Part shown: in pieces, positions 18,506 through 27,988 of the stretch | Layout of the letters: each line of letters begins with the position of its first letter | Position numbering within the stretch: position 1 is the stretch's first letter | From: Aeromicrobium ginsengisoli | GTDB lineage: Bacteria > Actinomycetota > Actinomycetes > Propionibacteriales > Nocardioidaceae | DNA: 64,000 nt | Direction of reading: 5' to 3' | NCBI RefSeq assembly: GCF_004134905.2 | Contig: NZ_SDPQ02000002.1 | Coordinates: 248,001-312,000, forward strand | Translations under genes and position numbers: made by a program | Notes under the pieces: generated by a model | The model's database searches: none | What the model was told of the DNA's origin: nothing | The model's input: the letters and a program-made list of their open reading frames with translations, nothing else

Positions 18506-19385
18506 CGTCCTCGGCGTGGCGAAGTCGTCCGCGCATTGGGTCGCGGGGCTGCTCGTGACCGCGCTCATCGCGGTCACCGGTCTGATCTTGGCGTCGCAGG
18601 ACTCCCACGCAGCCACGCCCGTGACGACGCAGACGCCGACGACGACCACGGCCCCGACCAGGCCGGCCGCCACGACCGTGACCACGGAGCCATCGACGGC
18701 GACGCTGGAGGCGATCGACACGGACGCGGACTTCTCGGTCGCCGCGCTCGACGTCGACACGGGGGAGACCCTGTCGTACGGCGACGCCTCATTCGACACC
18801 GCGAGCATCGTCAAGGTCGACATCCTCGTCGCGCTGCTCCACCAGGCGCAGGAGGGTGGTCGCACGCTCACCGCGTCCGAGCGGGCGCTGGCAACCGCGA
18901 TGATCGAGCGCAGCGACAACACCGCCGCCACGGCGCTGTTCAACACCATCGGCGGCAAGGCGGGCCTCGAGGCGTTCAACGCCGTCATCGGGCTCGACGA
19001 GACCGTGGTCGGCTCGAACGGCTATTGGGGACTCACGCAGACGACAGCGGTCGACCAGCTCACGCTGCTCAAGGTCGTCTTCGGCACCGGCTCCGTGCTG
19101 ACCGCCGACTCCCAGGCGTACGAGCAGGGGCTCATGTCGAACGTGGTCGAGGCGCAGAACTTCGGGGTCTCGGCTGCCGCGGACGATGCCGACGACGCGG
19201 CACTCAAGGTCGGCTACCTGCAGCGGTCGGCGACCGGGCTGTGGGACGTCACGAGCATCGGAGAGATCGAGGCCGGCGGCCACACGTATCTCGTCGCCGT
19301 GCTCTCGGACGGCAACGGCTCCTACGATGAGGGCGTCGCGCTGGTCGACCAGGTCGACAGGGCGGCCGTCGACGCCCTGTCGTGA
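18498..19385 (+). CDS. Secreted serine hydrolase of the class A beta-lactamase fold, apparently lacking the general-base Glu
   Basis: 295 residues. An N-terminal membrane/signal segment (about 12-38) and a Thr/Pro-rich linker (about 40-68) lead to a penicillin-recognising domain. The S-x-x-K motif is Ser103-Ile-Val-Lys106, the SDN motif is 139-141, and the KTG-box counterpart is Lys237-Val-Gly239. In place of the class A ExxLN (Glu166) the omega-loop region reads [10 protein letters not shown], so hydrolysis of beta-lactams is doubtful. A cell-wall or esterase-like role is equally possible. Related proteins are common in actinobacteria and not tied to resistance. No regulator of the bla type is nearby. 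Confidence 0.85.
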   Translation: MPSVLGVAKSSAHWVAGLLVTALIAVTGLILASQDSHAATPVTTQTPTTTTAPTRPAATTVTTEPSTATLEAIDTDADFSVAALDVDTGETLSYGDASFDTASIVKVDILVALLHQAQEGGRTLTASERALATAMIERSDNTAATALFNTIGGKAGLEAFNAVIGLDETVVGSNGYWGLTQTTAVDQLTLLKVVFGTGSVLTADSQAYEQGLMSNVVEAQNFGVSAAADDADDAALKVGYLQRSATGLWDVTSIGEIEAGGHTYLVAVLSDGNGSYDEGVALVDQVDRAAVDALS

Positions 19386-19396
19386 CGGGCGGCGAT

Positions 19397-19426
19397 TTGA
19401 GTCTGCTGCCTGTGTGAGCGTAGAAT
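19397..19426 (+). promoter_or_regulatory. Promoter of the infA-rpmJ-rpsM-rpsK-rpsD-rpoA-rplQ operon
   Basis: TTGAGT (19397-19402), 18 bp and TAGAAT (19421-19426): a near-consensus housekeeping promoter about 130 nt before infA. The leader of about 125 nt carries no obvious terminator. Confidence 0.8.
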
Positions 19427-19557
19427 CGGGAGTCGGCCTTTTCAGGTCTGCATTCCCATGCCGTGGTCACCGCTCAGGCGGCTTCGCTGGGGTGCGCCAG
19501 AACGGGCCGAACGGCCAACTAGCCGTTTCACGAGCAGTGCGACACAAAGAAGAGGTT

Positions 19558-19779
19558 ATGGCGAAAAAAGAAGGCGTCATCGAGATGGAAGGCGCCGTAG
19601 TAGAGGCACTTCCCAACGCGATGTTCCGCGTGGAGCTGGCCAACGGCCACAAGGTTCTCGCGCACATCAGCGGCAAGATGCGCCAGCACTACATCCGCAT
19701 CCTCCCCGAGGATCGTGTTGTGGTGGAGCTCTCGCCGTACGACCTCTCCCGCGGCCGCATCGTCTACCGCTACAAGTAA
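19558..19779 (+). CDS. infA: Translation initiation factor IF-1
   Basis: 73 residues, a single S1/OB fold that blocks the ribosomal A site during initiation. The sequence [26 protein letters not shown] and the end [15 protein letters not shown] are near-invariant. ATG 19558 follows an AAGAGG site. First gene of the alpha operon in the actinobacterial arrangement. Confidence 0.98.
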   Translation: MAKKEGVIEMEGAVVEALPNAMFRVELANGHKVLAHISGKMRQHYIRILPEDRVVVELSPYDLSRGRIVYRYK

Positions 19780-19814
19780 ATCCACCACGTTCAGATCCCA
19801 AAGAGAGAATCTCG

Positions 19815-19928
19815 ATGAAGGTCAACCCGAGCGTGAAGAAGATCTGTGACAAGTGCAAGGTGATTCGTCGCCACGGCAACGTCATGGTGATCTGCGAAAA
19901 CCCGCGTCACAAGCAGCGCCAGGGCTGA
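19815..19928 (+). CDS. rpmJ: 50S ribosomal protein L36 (zinc-binding form)
   Basis: 37 residues, [20 protein letters not shown] at the start, with the zinc ligands Cys11, Cys14, Cys27 and His32. This C+ form is the usual partner of the infA-rpsM operon. It follows infA by 35 nt. Confidence 0.97.
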   Translation: MKVNPSVKKICDKCKVIRRHGNVMVICENPRHKQRQG

Positions 19929-20104
19929 GCAGAAGTTCTTCACACAGCAACACGAAACATCTGATCGCTCCCGTCACAGCAACATCGTGGCGGGTCACCT
20001 CCGGAAGCGTAGGCCGGAGCCCGACTCAGGGTCGACCAAAGATCCTGGAGGCAGTCGGGGTGCATCAGGTGGCCATACCTCGCCGAATGGAAGGAAATGC
20101 CTAG

Positions 20105-20473
20105 ATGGCACGCCTCGTAGGAGTCGACCTCCCGCGCGAAAAGCGCATCGAGATCGCACTCACGTATGTATTCGGGATCGGCCGCACACGCGCCACCGAG
20201 ACCCTCGCAGCAACCGGCATCAGCCCGGACAAGCGCGTCCACGAGCTCGACGACAACGATCTCGTCGCTCTGCGCGATCACATCGAAGCGAACTACCAGA
20301 CCGAGGGCGACCTGCGTCGTACGGTCACCGGTGACATTCGCCGCAAGATGGAGATCGGCAGCTACCAGGGCCGTCGCCACCGTGCGCACCTGCCCGTTCG
20401 TGGCCAGCGCACCAAGACCAACGCGCGTACCCGCAAGGGCCCCAAGCGCACCGTCGCCGGAAAGAAGAAGTGA
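20105..20473 (+). CDS. rpsM: 30S ribosomal protein S13
   Basis: 122 residues. Head protein that touches P-site tRNA with its basic C-terminal tail. Diagnostic: [28 protein letters not shown], and the end [25 protein letters not shown] 176-nt gap separates it from rpmJ, long for this operon. It contains a small CCGG/CCGG stem and a GGAAGGAA site just before the start, and no ORF. Confidence 0.98.
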   Translation: MARLVGVDLPREKRIEIALTYVFGIGRTRATETLAATGISPDKRVHELDDNDLVALRDHIEANYQTEGDLRRTVTGDIRRKMEIGSYQGRRHRAHLPVRGQRTKTNARTRKGPKRTVAGKKK

Positions 20474-20479
20474 TAGCGC

Positions 20480-20875
20480 ATGCCTCCTAAGACAGCTGGC
20501 AAGAAGGTTCGCCGCAAGGAGAAGAAGAACGTCGCTCAGGGCGAAGCCCACATCAAGAGCACGTTCAACAACACCCACGTCACCATCACGGATCCTTCGG
20601 GCGCCGTGATCGCATGGGCCTCCGGCGGAACCGTCGGATTCAAGGGCTCGCGCAAGTCGACGCCGTTCGCAGCCGGTATGGCTGCCGAGTCGGCCGGTCG
20701 TCAGGCGATGGAGCACGGGATGAAGAAGGTCGACGTCTTCGTGAAGGGCCCCGGTTCGGGCCGCGAGACGGCGATCCGGTCGCTGAGCGGAGTCGGCCTC
20801 GAGGTCGGCACCATCTCTGACGTGACACCCAGCCCCCACAACGGCTGCCGTCCCCCCAAGCACCGTCGTCTCTGA
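20480..20875 (+). CDS. rpsK: 30S ribosomal protein S11
   Basis: 131 residues. Platform protein near the E site and anti-Shine-Dalgarno helix. Markers: [36 protein letters not shown] and the end [18 protein letters not shown]. Starts at ATG 20480, 6 nt after rpsM. Confidence 0.98.
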   Translation: MPPKTAGKKVRRKEKKNVAQGEAHIKSTFNNTHVTITDPSGAVIAWASGGTVGFKGSRKSTPFAAGMAAESAGRQAMEHGMKKVDVFVKGPGSGRETAIRSLSGVGLEVGTISDVTPSPHNGCRPPKHRRL

Positions 20876-20924
20876 CGTCGACTCTGCCCCCAAGACAGAC
20901 ACAGTTTTCTAGGAGCTATCAACC

Positions 20925-21533
20925 ATGGCCCGTTACACCGGACCTCTCACCAAGAAGTCGCGCCGCCTCGGCATCGACCTCGTCGGTGGTGACGCTGCAT
21001 TCGAAAAGCGTCCTTACCCTCCCGGCCAGCACGGCCGCGCGCGCGTCAAGGAGTCGGAGTACCGCAACCAGCTGCTCGAGAAGCAGAAGGCGCGTTACAC
21101 CTACGGAGTGCTCGAGAAGCAGTTCCGCAAGTACTACGAGCTCGCCTCGCGGCGTCCCGGCAAGACCGGCGACAACCTGCTGCAGATCCTCGAGTCGCGC
21201 CTCGACAACGTCGTCTACCGTGCGGGCTTCGCTCGCACGCGTCGTCACGCCCGCCAGCTCGTCAACCACGGTCACTTCGTGGTCAACGGCGTCAAGACCG
21301 ACATCCCGTCGTTCCAGGTGAGCAAGCACGACATCATCGACGTCAAGACCAAGTCCCTGGAGACCACGCCGTTCATCGTCGCGCGTGAGACCCATGACCG
21401 CGACACCGTGCCGGCCTGGCTCGACGTCGCGCCCGAGCGCGGTCGGATCCTCGTTCACAGCCAGCCTGTGCGCGAGCAGATCACGGTCCCGATCAACGAA
21501 CAGCTGATCGTGGAGTTCTACTCCAAGATCTGA
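20925..21533 (+). CDS. rpsD: 30S ribosomal protein S4 (zinc-free form)
   Basis: 202 residues. Nucleates 30S assembly; its S4 RNA-binding domain is at about 92-155 ([31 protein letters not shown]). The N-terminus [19 protein letters not shown] lacks the Cys cluster of zinc-binding S4, so it is the C-minus form. It starts 49 nt after rpsK. Confidence 0.98.
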   Translation: MARYTGPLTKKSRRLGIDLVGGDAAFEKRPYPPGQHGRARVKESEYRNQLLEKQKARYTYGVLEKQFRKYYELASRRPGKTGDNLLQILESRLDNVVYRAGFARTRRHARQLVNHGHFVVNGVKTDIPSFQVSKHDIIDVKTKSLETTPFIVARETHDRDTVPAWLDVAPERGRILVHSQPVREQITVPINEQLIVEFYSKI

Positions 21534-21604
21534 TCTGGCCCCGCTCTCACCAGAGAAAACAACCCGGACCTTCAAATAGAGGTTGGTCCGGAAAGGAAGA
21601 AACA

Positions 21605-22618
21605 ATGCTCATCGCCCAGCGCCCCGCCCTGTCCGAAGAGGTCGTCGACGAGTTCCGTTCGCGGTTCGTCATCGAGCCCCTGGAGCCCGGCTTCGGCTAC
21701 ACCCTCGGCAACTCGCTTCGTCGTACGCTCCTGTCGTCGATCCCGGGTGCAGCCGTCACGTCGATCAAGATCGACGGCGTCCTGCACGAGTTCTCGACCG
21801 TCCCCGGCGTGACCGAGGACGTCACCGAGATCATCCTCAACCTCAAGGAGCTCGTGGTCTCCTCGGAGAACGACGAGCCCGTCGTCATGTACCTCCGCAA
21901 GGAGGGCGCGGGTGACGTGACCGCCGCCGACATCCAGCCCCCGGCCGGTGTCGAGGTCCACAACCCCGACCTGCACATCGCGACGCTCAACGCCAAGGGC
22001 AAGATCGAGATCGAGCTCGTCGTCGAGCGTGGCCGTGGCTACGTCTCGGCCGTGCAGAACAAGTCCGGTGACGAAGAGATCGGCCGTATGCCGGTCGACT
22101 CGATCTACTCGCCGGTCCTCAAGGTGACCTACAAGGTCGAGGCGACCCGAGTCGAGCAGCGTACGGACTTCGACAAGCTCGTCATCGACGTCGAGACCAA
22201 GAAGTCGATCCTGCCGCGTGACGCGATCGCGTCGGCCGGTTCCACCCTGGTGGAGCTGTTCGGCCTGGCCCGTGAGCTCAACGTCGAGGCCGAGGGCATC
22301 GACATCGGCCCGAGCCCGGTCGATGAGCAGCTCGCTGCCGACCTCGCCCTGCCGATCGAGGACCTCAACTTCACGGTGCGGTCCTACAACTGCCTCAAGC
22401 GCGAGGGCATCCACACCGTGGGTGAGCTCATCACGCGCTCGGAGCAGGACCTGCTCGACATTCGCAACTTCGGTTCGAAGTCGATCGACGAGGTCAAGGC
22501 CAAGCTCGCCGAGATGGGTCTCGCGCTCAAGGACAGCCCGGCTGGTTTCGACCCGTCGGCCGTCATCGACGCCTACGACGACGACGACGCCAGCTTCGCC
22601 GAGGACGAGCAGTACTGA
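21605..22618 (+). CDS. rpoA: RNA polymerase alpha subunit
   Basis: 337 residues. The N-terminal dimerisation and assembly domain (1 to about 235, motif [23 protein letters not shown]) is joined by a linker to the C-terminal domain (about 255-320, helix-hairpin-helix [35 protein letters not shown]) that binds UP elements and activators. Ends in an acidic tail ([14 protein letters not shown]). GGAAAGGAAG precedes ATG 21605. Confidence 0.98.
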   Translation: MLIAQRPALSEEVVDEFRSRFVIEPLEPGFGYTLGNSLRRTLLSSIPGAAVTSIKIDGVLHEFSTVPGVTEDVTEIILNLKELVVSSENDEPVVMYLRKEGAGDVTAADIQPPAGVEVHNPDLHIATLNAKGKIEIELVVERGRGYVSAVQNKSGDEEIGRMPVDSIYSPVLKVTYKVEATRVEQRTDFDKLVIDVETKKSILPRDAIASAGSTLVELFGLARELNVEAEGIDIGPSPVDEQLAADLALPIEDLNFTVRSYNCLKREGIHTVGELITRSEQDLLDIRNFGSKSIDEVKAKLAEMGLALKDSPAGFDPSAVIDAYDDDDASFAEDEQY

Positions 22619-22668
22619 GTACTGCCCGTCCTTGACGGCTCAGCCCGAACACATTTGGAGACGAAACC

Positions 22669-23271
22669 ATGCCCACCCCCACCAAGGGACCTCGCCTCGG
22701 CGGTAGCCCGGCCCACCAGCGTCTGATCCTCGCCAACCTCGCGCAGAACCTGTTCGAGCACGGCAAGATCACGACGACCGAGGCCAAGGCCCGTCGTCTG
22801 CGTCCCTACGCAGAGGCGCTCATCACGAAGGCCAAGACCGACACGGTGGCCAACCGCCGCCAGGTCGTCAAGGTCATCCGTGACAAGAGCATCCTGCACA
22901 CGCTGTTCACCGAGATCGGTCCCGCCATGGCGACCCGTCCCGGCGGCTACACGCGCATCACGAAGGTCGCGCCGCGCAAGGGCGACAACGCCCCCATGGC
23001 CGTCATCGAGATCGTCGAGGCCAAGCAGTTCGGCGCGCAGAACCAGACGCCCAAGAAGGCCAAGGCTGCTCCCAAGGCCGCCGCGCCTGTCGAGGAGACC
23101 GAGGTCGTCGAGACCGAGGACCTGGGCACCGATGTGCCCGTCGACGCCACCGACGACGCTGCTGAGGCAGCCGAGACGGTCGCCGAGGCCACGGAGACTG
23201 ACGCGGCCGAGGAGGCTCCGTCCGAGCCGGTTGAGTCTGTCGAAGCCGCCACCGAGGACGACGCCAAGTAG
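22669..23271 (+). CDS. rplQ: 50S ribosomal protein L17 with acidic Ala/Glu-rich C-terminal extension
   Basis: 200 residues; bacterial L17 is usually about 120. The core (1 to about 120: [45 protein letters not shown]) is normal. The last 80 or so residues are low-complexity and strongly acidic ([22 protein letters not shown] and on), the opposite charge to the L4 tail. Long L17 tails occur widely in actinobacteria. Last gene of the operon; a strong terminator follows. Confidence 0.97.
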   Translation: MPTPTKGPRLGGSPAHQRLILANLAQNLFEHGKITTTEAKARRLRPYAEALITKAKTDTVANRRQVVKVIRDKSILHTLFTEIGPAMATRPGGYTRITKVAPRKGDNAPMAVIEIVEAKQFGAQNQTPKKAKAAPKAAAPVEETEVVETEDLGTDVPVDATDDAAEAAETVAEATETDAAEEAPSEPVESVEAATEDDAK

Positions 23272-23286
23272 GCATCAGCTCGTCAG

Positions 23287-23316
23287 GAGGCCCGTCACCG
23301 CAAGGTGGCGGGCCTC
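23287..23316 (+). terminator. Terminator of the infA-rplQ operon
   Basis: A 13-bp stem (GAGGCCCGTCACC against GGTGGCGGGCCTC, one G-U pair) closed by a GCAA loop lies 15 nt after the rplQ stop and is followed by TTGCATTCTT. Confidence 0.9.
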
Positions 23317-23423
23317 TTGCATTCTTCCGCCAACCGCCGCCCACGTGACTCCGTGGCTCGATAGGATGCTGGGGTACGGCGCGGGCTCACAGGAGCCGCG
23401 CCCTTTCTTTGGGGGATCCACCC

Positions 23424-25813
23424 GTGTCGTTGTCTCGCCGCACTCTGACCGTTGTCGCTGTTGCGACCCTGACCCTCGCCGGTCTCGGCGTGAACGCCAA
23501 CGCTGAGGACGCTCCGTCGGCTGCGGCCACCGTCACGACGGGCCGGCCGGTCCCCAAGCAGCCCGAGCCTGTGGCCCGCGGCCTCATCGTGCAGACCACC
23601 ACGACCACCCCCTCTGACGGTGCGCTCGCGGCGACCGACGACGCGCTGGGCTCGAAGGCCGAGGTCAAGGACGACGACAAGCTGACCGGCAAGATCTCGA
23701 CGATCGACTTCGACCAGACGGTCTCGAGCGACGTGGCGGCCGACGTCGCAGCAACGGTCGCCAAGCGTGCCGATGTCGTCTGGGCGGCGCCCAACACGCT
23801 GCGTCAACACGAAGCAGCGTCACCGGTGTGCCGGTCGATGACCCGTACTTCTCCAAGCAGTGGAACGTGTGGGACTCCGCCTCGAAGTCGCCGGCCGGTG
23901 GCTACAGCGTCAAGGCACCGTCGCTCTGGCGAGTGACACGAGGCTCGGACTCGGTCAGAGTCGCCGTGCTCGACACCGGCATCCTCCCGCACCCCGACCT
24001 CGACGGACAGACCGTGCCGGGCTACGACATGATCAGCGCCGACAGCCCGTTGGCGTTGAAGAATGCTGGTGACGGTGACGGACGTGATCCCAACCCCAGC
24101 GACCCAGGAGACTGGGCCACCAGGGGATTCTGCTACCGCAACTCACCGGCGTATCCCAGCTCATGGCACGGAACGTTCGTCGCCGGCCAGATCGCGGCCA
24201 AGGCAGACAACGGCCTGGGCATCACGGGCGTCGCACCGGGCGTCAAGATCCAGCCCGTGCGCGTCCTGGGCCACTGCGGCGGCTGGGACTCCGACATCAT
24301 CGCCGGCATGACCTGGGCGTCAGGCGGTCACGTCGACGGCATCACGGACCAGACGGCGGACGAGAAGGCACGAGTCGTCAACCTCTCACTCGGCTACACC
24401 TACGACACCAAGGCCGAGCGCGATGAGTTCTGCACCCCCTACGCAGCGGCCGCGTCGGCCGCGCGCGACCGTGGCTCCGTGCTCGTGGCGGCAGCAGGCA
24501 ATGACGGTGCCAACGCCAACCTCGCCGTTCCGGCTTCCTGCAGCGGCTTCTACTCCGTCGGCGCCACGAGCGGCCGGGGCTTCAGCGCTTCGTACTCGAA
24601 CATCGGGTCCTCCGTGGACTTTTCCGCCCCCGGTGGCGACATGTTGGTCGAGGGCACTGCCGACGGCATCGTCTCGCTGGGCAATTCCGGCCAGACCGGC
24701 GCCGTGGCTGACGGGTGGAAGTACGTACGTTACGAAGGCACGAGCATGGCCGCGCCCCAGATCTCGGCTGCCGCTGCGTTGTTGTACTCCCTCGGGACCA
24801 CGCAGGTGAACGACATCGGCGATGAGCTGAGGGCGTTGATGCGACCGCACCGGCCGTACTCATCGACGTATGCGCGCAAGGCGATCAAGTACGACGGTAG
24901 GACCTACTACATCAATCTCAACTGCAGTGGCAACGACTGGTGCGGTGCCGGCACGCTCGACCTCAGTCGTGCGGAGGTACCACTCGGCCCGCCTGTTGTG
25001 GTTGGCAAGCCGACCATCGGTGAGCCGCTCACCGTGACGCGTGGGCCGTGGGTGCGGGTCCCGGCGCACGTGTCATACGAGTGGTACCGGGACGGCGTCC
25101 AGTTCTACAACCAGGGTGCTGGATCGTACTCTCCGACGAGGGACGATGTCGGACACACGTTCTCGGTGCGGATTGCTCCGGGCACCTACGCCTTCGCCCG
25201 GTTCACCTCGATGTCAGAACCGACTGTCCCCGTGGCAGACGGACCCACCGTGACCATGACCGGTTTGCCCGAGACGTTCCGCTACGGGTCGACCCAGACC
25301 GTCACGGTCACGGCCAAGGACGGCGACGTGCCAGCCGACGGCATGGTCGAGATCCGGCGCGGCACGGTGGTCCTGGCCAAAGGAGCGACGACCAACGGGG
25401 TGGCGACCATCGCCATACCCGGCACGGCGTGGCTGAGGGGACAGAACGCGGTGCGGGCGGCGTTCGTGGGCGCCGACTCCGCCGCCTCGTCGTCGAAGTC
25501 CTACCCAGACGTTCTGATTGCTCTGCCGACGTCGGTCTCCACGTCACTTCCCACCAGCGTGCGGTACACGTCGCGCGCCACCTTGGTCATGAAGGTGAAC
25601 GTGCCAGGTGTGCTGGCCCCGACTGGGCCTGTCCGGGTCTACGACGGGAGCAAGCGGATCGTGAGCACCGTGCTCTACTCGAGCCAGAAGGGCACCCGCT
25701 CGATCCTCCTGCCGCGACTGTCCAAGGGCTATCACGACATCAAGGTCTCGTTCGGCGGAGATCAGTACGTCGCCAACAAGGTCTCGGCAGTCCGCCGCAT
25801 CAGGTCCTACTAG
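23424..25813 (+). pseudogene. Secreted S8 subtilisin-like protease gene interrupted by a frameshift after the propeptide
   Basis: A GTG start at 23424 (GGGGGA site just upstream) opens a frame with signal peptide (about residues 1-27) and an I9-like propeptide (up to VWAAPNTLR near 23805). The mature protease continues in the -1 frame from about 23815 on. Both frames are open where they overlap (up to the stop at 23934-23936), so one missing base at about 23760-23828 explains it. No slippery heptamer or long homopolymer is visible at the junction, so programmed frameshifting is unlikely. A natural mutation or a sequencing error are the main options. The remainder of the gene is intact, which suggests a recent event or an error. 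Confidence 0.8.
23828..25813 (+). CDS. S8 family serine peptidase, catalytic and C-terminal Ig-like domains
   Basis: 661 residues if translated from GTG 23828. The triad is complete: Asp49 (VAVLDTGILPHPDL), His114 (SSWHGTFVAG) and Ser306 (YEGTSMAAPQ), with the oxyanion Asn225 in AAGNDG. Cys102/Cys150 and Cys202/Cys238 may form disulfides. From about residue 395 there is one Ig-like module of the same type as the five repeats of the CHAP protein at 14724-16844 (pattern G-W...YEWYRDG...YSPTRDDVGHTFSV), then two Big_3-like domains. It lacks its own secretion signal, which sits in the other frame upstream. It overlaps the convergent methyltransferase gene at the stop codons. Confidence 0.85.
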   Translation: MPVDDPYFSKQWNVWDSASKSPAGGYSVKAPSLWRVTRGSDSVRVAVLDTGILPHPDLDGQTVPGYDMISADSPLALKNAGDGDGRDPNPSDPGDWATRGFCYRNSPAYPSSWHGTFVAGQIAAKADNGLGITGVAPGVKIQPVRVLGHCGGWDSDIIAGMTWASGGHVDGITDQTADEKARVVNLSLGYTYDTKAERDEFCTPYAAAASAARDRGSVLVAAAGNDGANANLAVPASCSGFYSVGATSGRGFSASYSNIGSSVDFSAPGGDMLVEGTADGIVSLGNSGQTGAVADGWKYVRYEGTSMAAPQISAAAALLYSLGTTQVNDIGDELRALMRPHRPYSSTYARKAIKYDGRTYYINLNCSGNDWCGAGTLDLSRAEVPLGPPVVVGKPTIGEPLTVTRGPWVRVPAHVSYEWYRDGVQFYNQGAGSYSPTRDDVGHTFSVRIAPGTYAFARFTSMSEPTVPVADGPTVTMTGLPETFRYGSTQTVTVTAKDGDVPADGMVEIRRGTVVLAKGATTNGVATIAIPGTAWLRGQNAVRAAFVGADSAASSSKSYPDVLIALPTSVSTSLPTSVRYTSRATLVMKVNVPGVLAPTGPVRVYDGSKRIVSTVLYSSQKGTRSILLPRLSKGYHDIKVSFGGDQYVANKVSAVRRIRSY

Positions 25814-26394
25814 CCGCGGCGGGTCTCGAGGACCCGGAAGCCCTTCTCGCTCGCGACGCGCTCGGTCGGCCAACCCTGGTCGGTGAGCCAGCGTTGCAGC
25901 GAGTCGGCGCCGAGGTTCTTGCCGACCACCAGGCGGGCGACACCGCCAGGTGCGAGGCGAGGTAGCCAGCGCAGCAGCAGGTCGTGGAGGGCCTGCTTGC
26001 CGATGCGGATCGGCGGGTTGGACCAGATCTCGTCGAACACGAGATCGGCCGGTACGTCATCGGGCAGCGCCGTGTGCACGTCGACGCCGAGGCGGGACGC
26101 GTTGAGCGCGGTCAGCTCGAGCGCGCGCTCGTTGGGGTCGATCGCCCACACCGTCGATCCGGCATCGGCGACGGCGCAGGCGATGGGTCCCCAGCCGCAG
26201 CCGAGATCGAGGACTGTGCCGCCCGTCGGCGGGGTCGAGGTGTGGAGCAGCACCGCCGTGGCCTTGTCGAGGCCGTCATGCGAGAACACCCCTGCCGAGG
26301 TGGTGAACGTCAGCTCCTTGCCCCAGATCCGCGTCGTGATGTCTCGCCGACGGTCGTCGCTGGTGGGCGTTCCCTCGAAGTAGTGCTCTGGCAC
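25810..26394 (-). CDS. Class I SAM-dependent methyltransferase, RsmC/RlmG-like (MTS domain)
   Basis: 194 residues. SAM-binding motif I VLDLGCGWGPIACAVA (about 61-76) and the catalytic NPP motif (SNPPIRIG, about 129-136) place it with the small-subunit rRNA guanine-N2 methyltransferases (MTS, PF05175) that modify an exocyclic amino group. Actinobacterial members have only this single domain, and the target is not proven. The GTG at 26394 is preceded by GACACT 6 nt upstream on the minus strand, consistent with a leaderless start. Confidence 0.88.
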   Translation of the reverse strand: MPEHYFEGTPTSDDRRRDITTRIWGKELTFTTSAGVFSHDGLDKATAVLLHTSTPPTGGTVLDLGCGWGPIACAVADAGSTVWAIDPNERALELTALNASRLGVDVHTALPDDVPADLVFDEIWSNPPIRIGKQALHDLLLRWLPRLAPGGVARLVVGKNLGADSLQRWLTDQGWPTERVASEKGFRVLETRRG

Positions 26395-26514
26395 CGGACC
26401 AGTGTCTCAGGACCACGCCGAAGAAAGTCCGCGGCGGCTTCAACGCGGACGGTCCGGGGCCGGTATCCCCTCACGAGACCGGCAATGGTGCCGGCCCGGA
26501 CGACGGAGGAACCC

Positions 26515-27390
26515 ATGCGTCAGCGCACTCGTACTGCCATCGCACTTGGAGCAGTCGCTGCTCTCGGACTCGGCACCACCGCAGCACTTGTTGGATCGGC
26601 CAGCGCCGACACGGTTCCCAGGACCGCGCTCGGGCTGTCGTCGAACGGCAAGACCCTCAAGACCTTCTCCCTGACGACCGGTGCTCAGGTCAAGGCTCTC
26701 GGGGGAGTCACCGGTCTGACGGGCGACACCCGGCTCATCGGCATCGACCAGCGCCCCAGCAACCACACGTTCTACGGCGTGGGCAACGCGGGTGGCATCT
26801 ACACGATCAGTCCCTCGACGGGTGCCGCGGTCAAGGTCTCGCAGCTAAGCGAGGCGTTGAACGGGACCCACTTCGGCGTCGACTTCAACCCGGTTGCGGA
26901 CCGCCTCCGCATCGTGAGCAACACGGGACAGAGCCTGCGTCACGACGTCTCGATGGCTACGCCCACGACGGCAGTCGACGGCGCACTGAACTACCCCGTC
27001 GGCAACCCGCCGACCCCCGGCCCCACGGCCACAGGCATCACGGGTGCCGCCTACACCAACAACGACGCGTTCTCGGTGACGACCACGGGCACGACGCTGT
27101 TCGACCTCGACACGACGCTCGACCGGGTTGCCCAGCAGGTGCCCGCCAACTCCGGAACGCTCGTGGTGTCCGGACCGTTCGGCGGCGGAGTCGGGCCGAT
27201 CTCGGGTTTTGACATCGTCAGCTCGGTCTCGTCCAACGGCACCGCCACCGGCAACGCCGGCTTCGCGACCCTGCGTCCGACCAACGGCGGCCTGGGCGGT
27301 CTCTACAGGGTCGATCTGCTGAGCGGGGACGTCACCAAGGTGGCAAACTTCACTCACGACGTCGCCGACCTCGCCATCCCGCAGCCCTGA
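26515..27390 (+). CDS. Secreted DUF4394 domain protein
   Basis: 291 residues. Signal peptide (about 1-32, cleavage near GSASA) followed by one DUF4394 domain with the pattern LIGIDQRPSNHTFYGVGNAGGIYTI and GVDFNPVADRLRIVSNTGQSLRHDV, which suggests a beta-propeller-like repeat structure. Function unknown. GGAGGA just before ATG 26515 decides the start. The gene lies immediately upstream of an ECF sigma/anti-sigma pair, so it is a probable target or partner of that system. The 120-nt region before it has the stem GTCCGCG/CGCGGAC (26427-26450), but I could not assign an ECF-type promoter. Confidence 0.85.
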   Translation: MRQRTRTAIALGAVAALGLGTTAALVGSASADTVPRTALGLSSNGKTLKTFSLTTGAQVKALGGVTGLTGDTRLIGIDQRPSNHTFYGVGNAGGIYTISPSTGAAVKVSQLSEALNGTHFGVDFNPVADRLRIVSNTGQSLRHDVSMATPTTAVDGALNYPVGNPPTPGPTATGITGAAYTNNDAFSVTTTGTTLFDLDTTLDRVAQQVPANSGTLVVSGPFGGGVGPISGFDIVSSVSSNGTATGNAGFATLRPTNGGLGGLYRVDLLSGDVTKVANFTHDVADLAIPQP

Positions 27391-27436
27391 GACCGGGGCG
27401 CGGATCGCCTCGCAACTGAGCACAGGAGCAGCCCTG

Positions 27437-27988
27437 GTGGCACCGTGGAGGAGCTCACGGGCCAGCGACGACGGTGTCCTCGATTCGCCTGAGTCGCTGG
27501 CTCGCGAGGGCTATGCCTGCCACGGGGCGGAGCTCTACCGCTATGCGTTGAGTCGGTTGTCCGATGACGGTGCAGCCCAGGACGCGGTGCAGGAGACGAT
27601 CGTGAGGGCCTGGCGAGCAGGGGCCAGGTTCGACCCGGCCAGGGCGACGCTCCGGACGTGGCTGTTCGCGATCCTGCGCAACGTGATCATCGACCACGCT
27701 GCAGCCCGCGCGAGGGTCGCAGCCCTGCCTGCAGCGGTCGCCGAACGAGGAGAGGGACAGATGCCGGACCCGATGGGCAGCGTCGCAGATGCCGACCTCA
27801 TCACGCGTGCTCTGGGTCTGATCAGCCACGACCACAGAACGGCGATCGTGGAGACCTACCTTCGCGACCGACCGTACGACGAGGTGGCCGCTGAGCTGGG
27901 CGTCTCGGTGAGTACGCTGAGAAGCCGGGTGTTCCATGGACTCAAACAGCTGAGACACACGATGAAGATGATGGTGGTCGAGCCGTGA
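27437..27988 (+). CDS. ECF-family RNA polymerase sigma factor (SigK-like)
   Basis: 183 residues with region 2 (about 25-95, ELYRYALSRLSDDGAAQDAVQETIVRAWR...TLRTWLFAILRNVIIDHAAAR) and region 4 (about 125-178, DHRTAIVETYLRDRPYDEVAAELGVSVSTLRSRVFHGLKQLR). Sigma factors of this group direct a small regulon and are held by a membrane anti-sigma factor. AGGAG lies 8-9 nt before the GTG at 27437. The stop overlaps the next gene as GTGA, indicating coupled synthesis. The SigK resemblance rests on the partner's architecture and is tentative. Confidence 0.9.
   Translation: MAPWRSSRASDDGVLDSPESLAREGYACHGAELYRYALSRLSDDGAAQDAVQETIVRAWRAGARFDPARATLRTWLFAILRNVIIDHAAARARVAALPAAVAERGEGQMPDPMGSVADADLITRALGLISHDHRTAIVETYLRDRPYDEVAAELGVSVSTLRSRVFHGLKQLRHTMKMMVVEP

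Noticed and set aside
23750..23830. Programmed -1 frameshifting as the explanation for the split protease
   Set aside because: No X-XXY-YYZ slippery heptamer and no clear downstream pseudoknot at the overlap; mutation or error is simpler.
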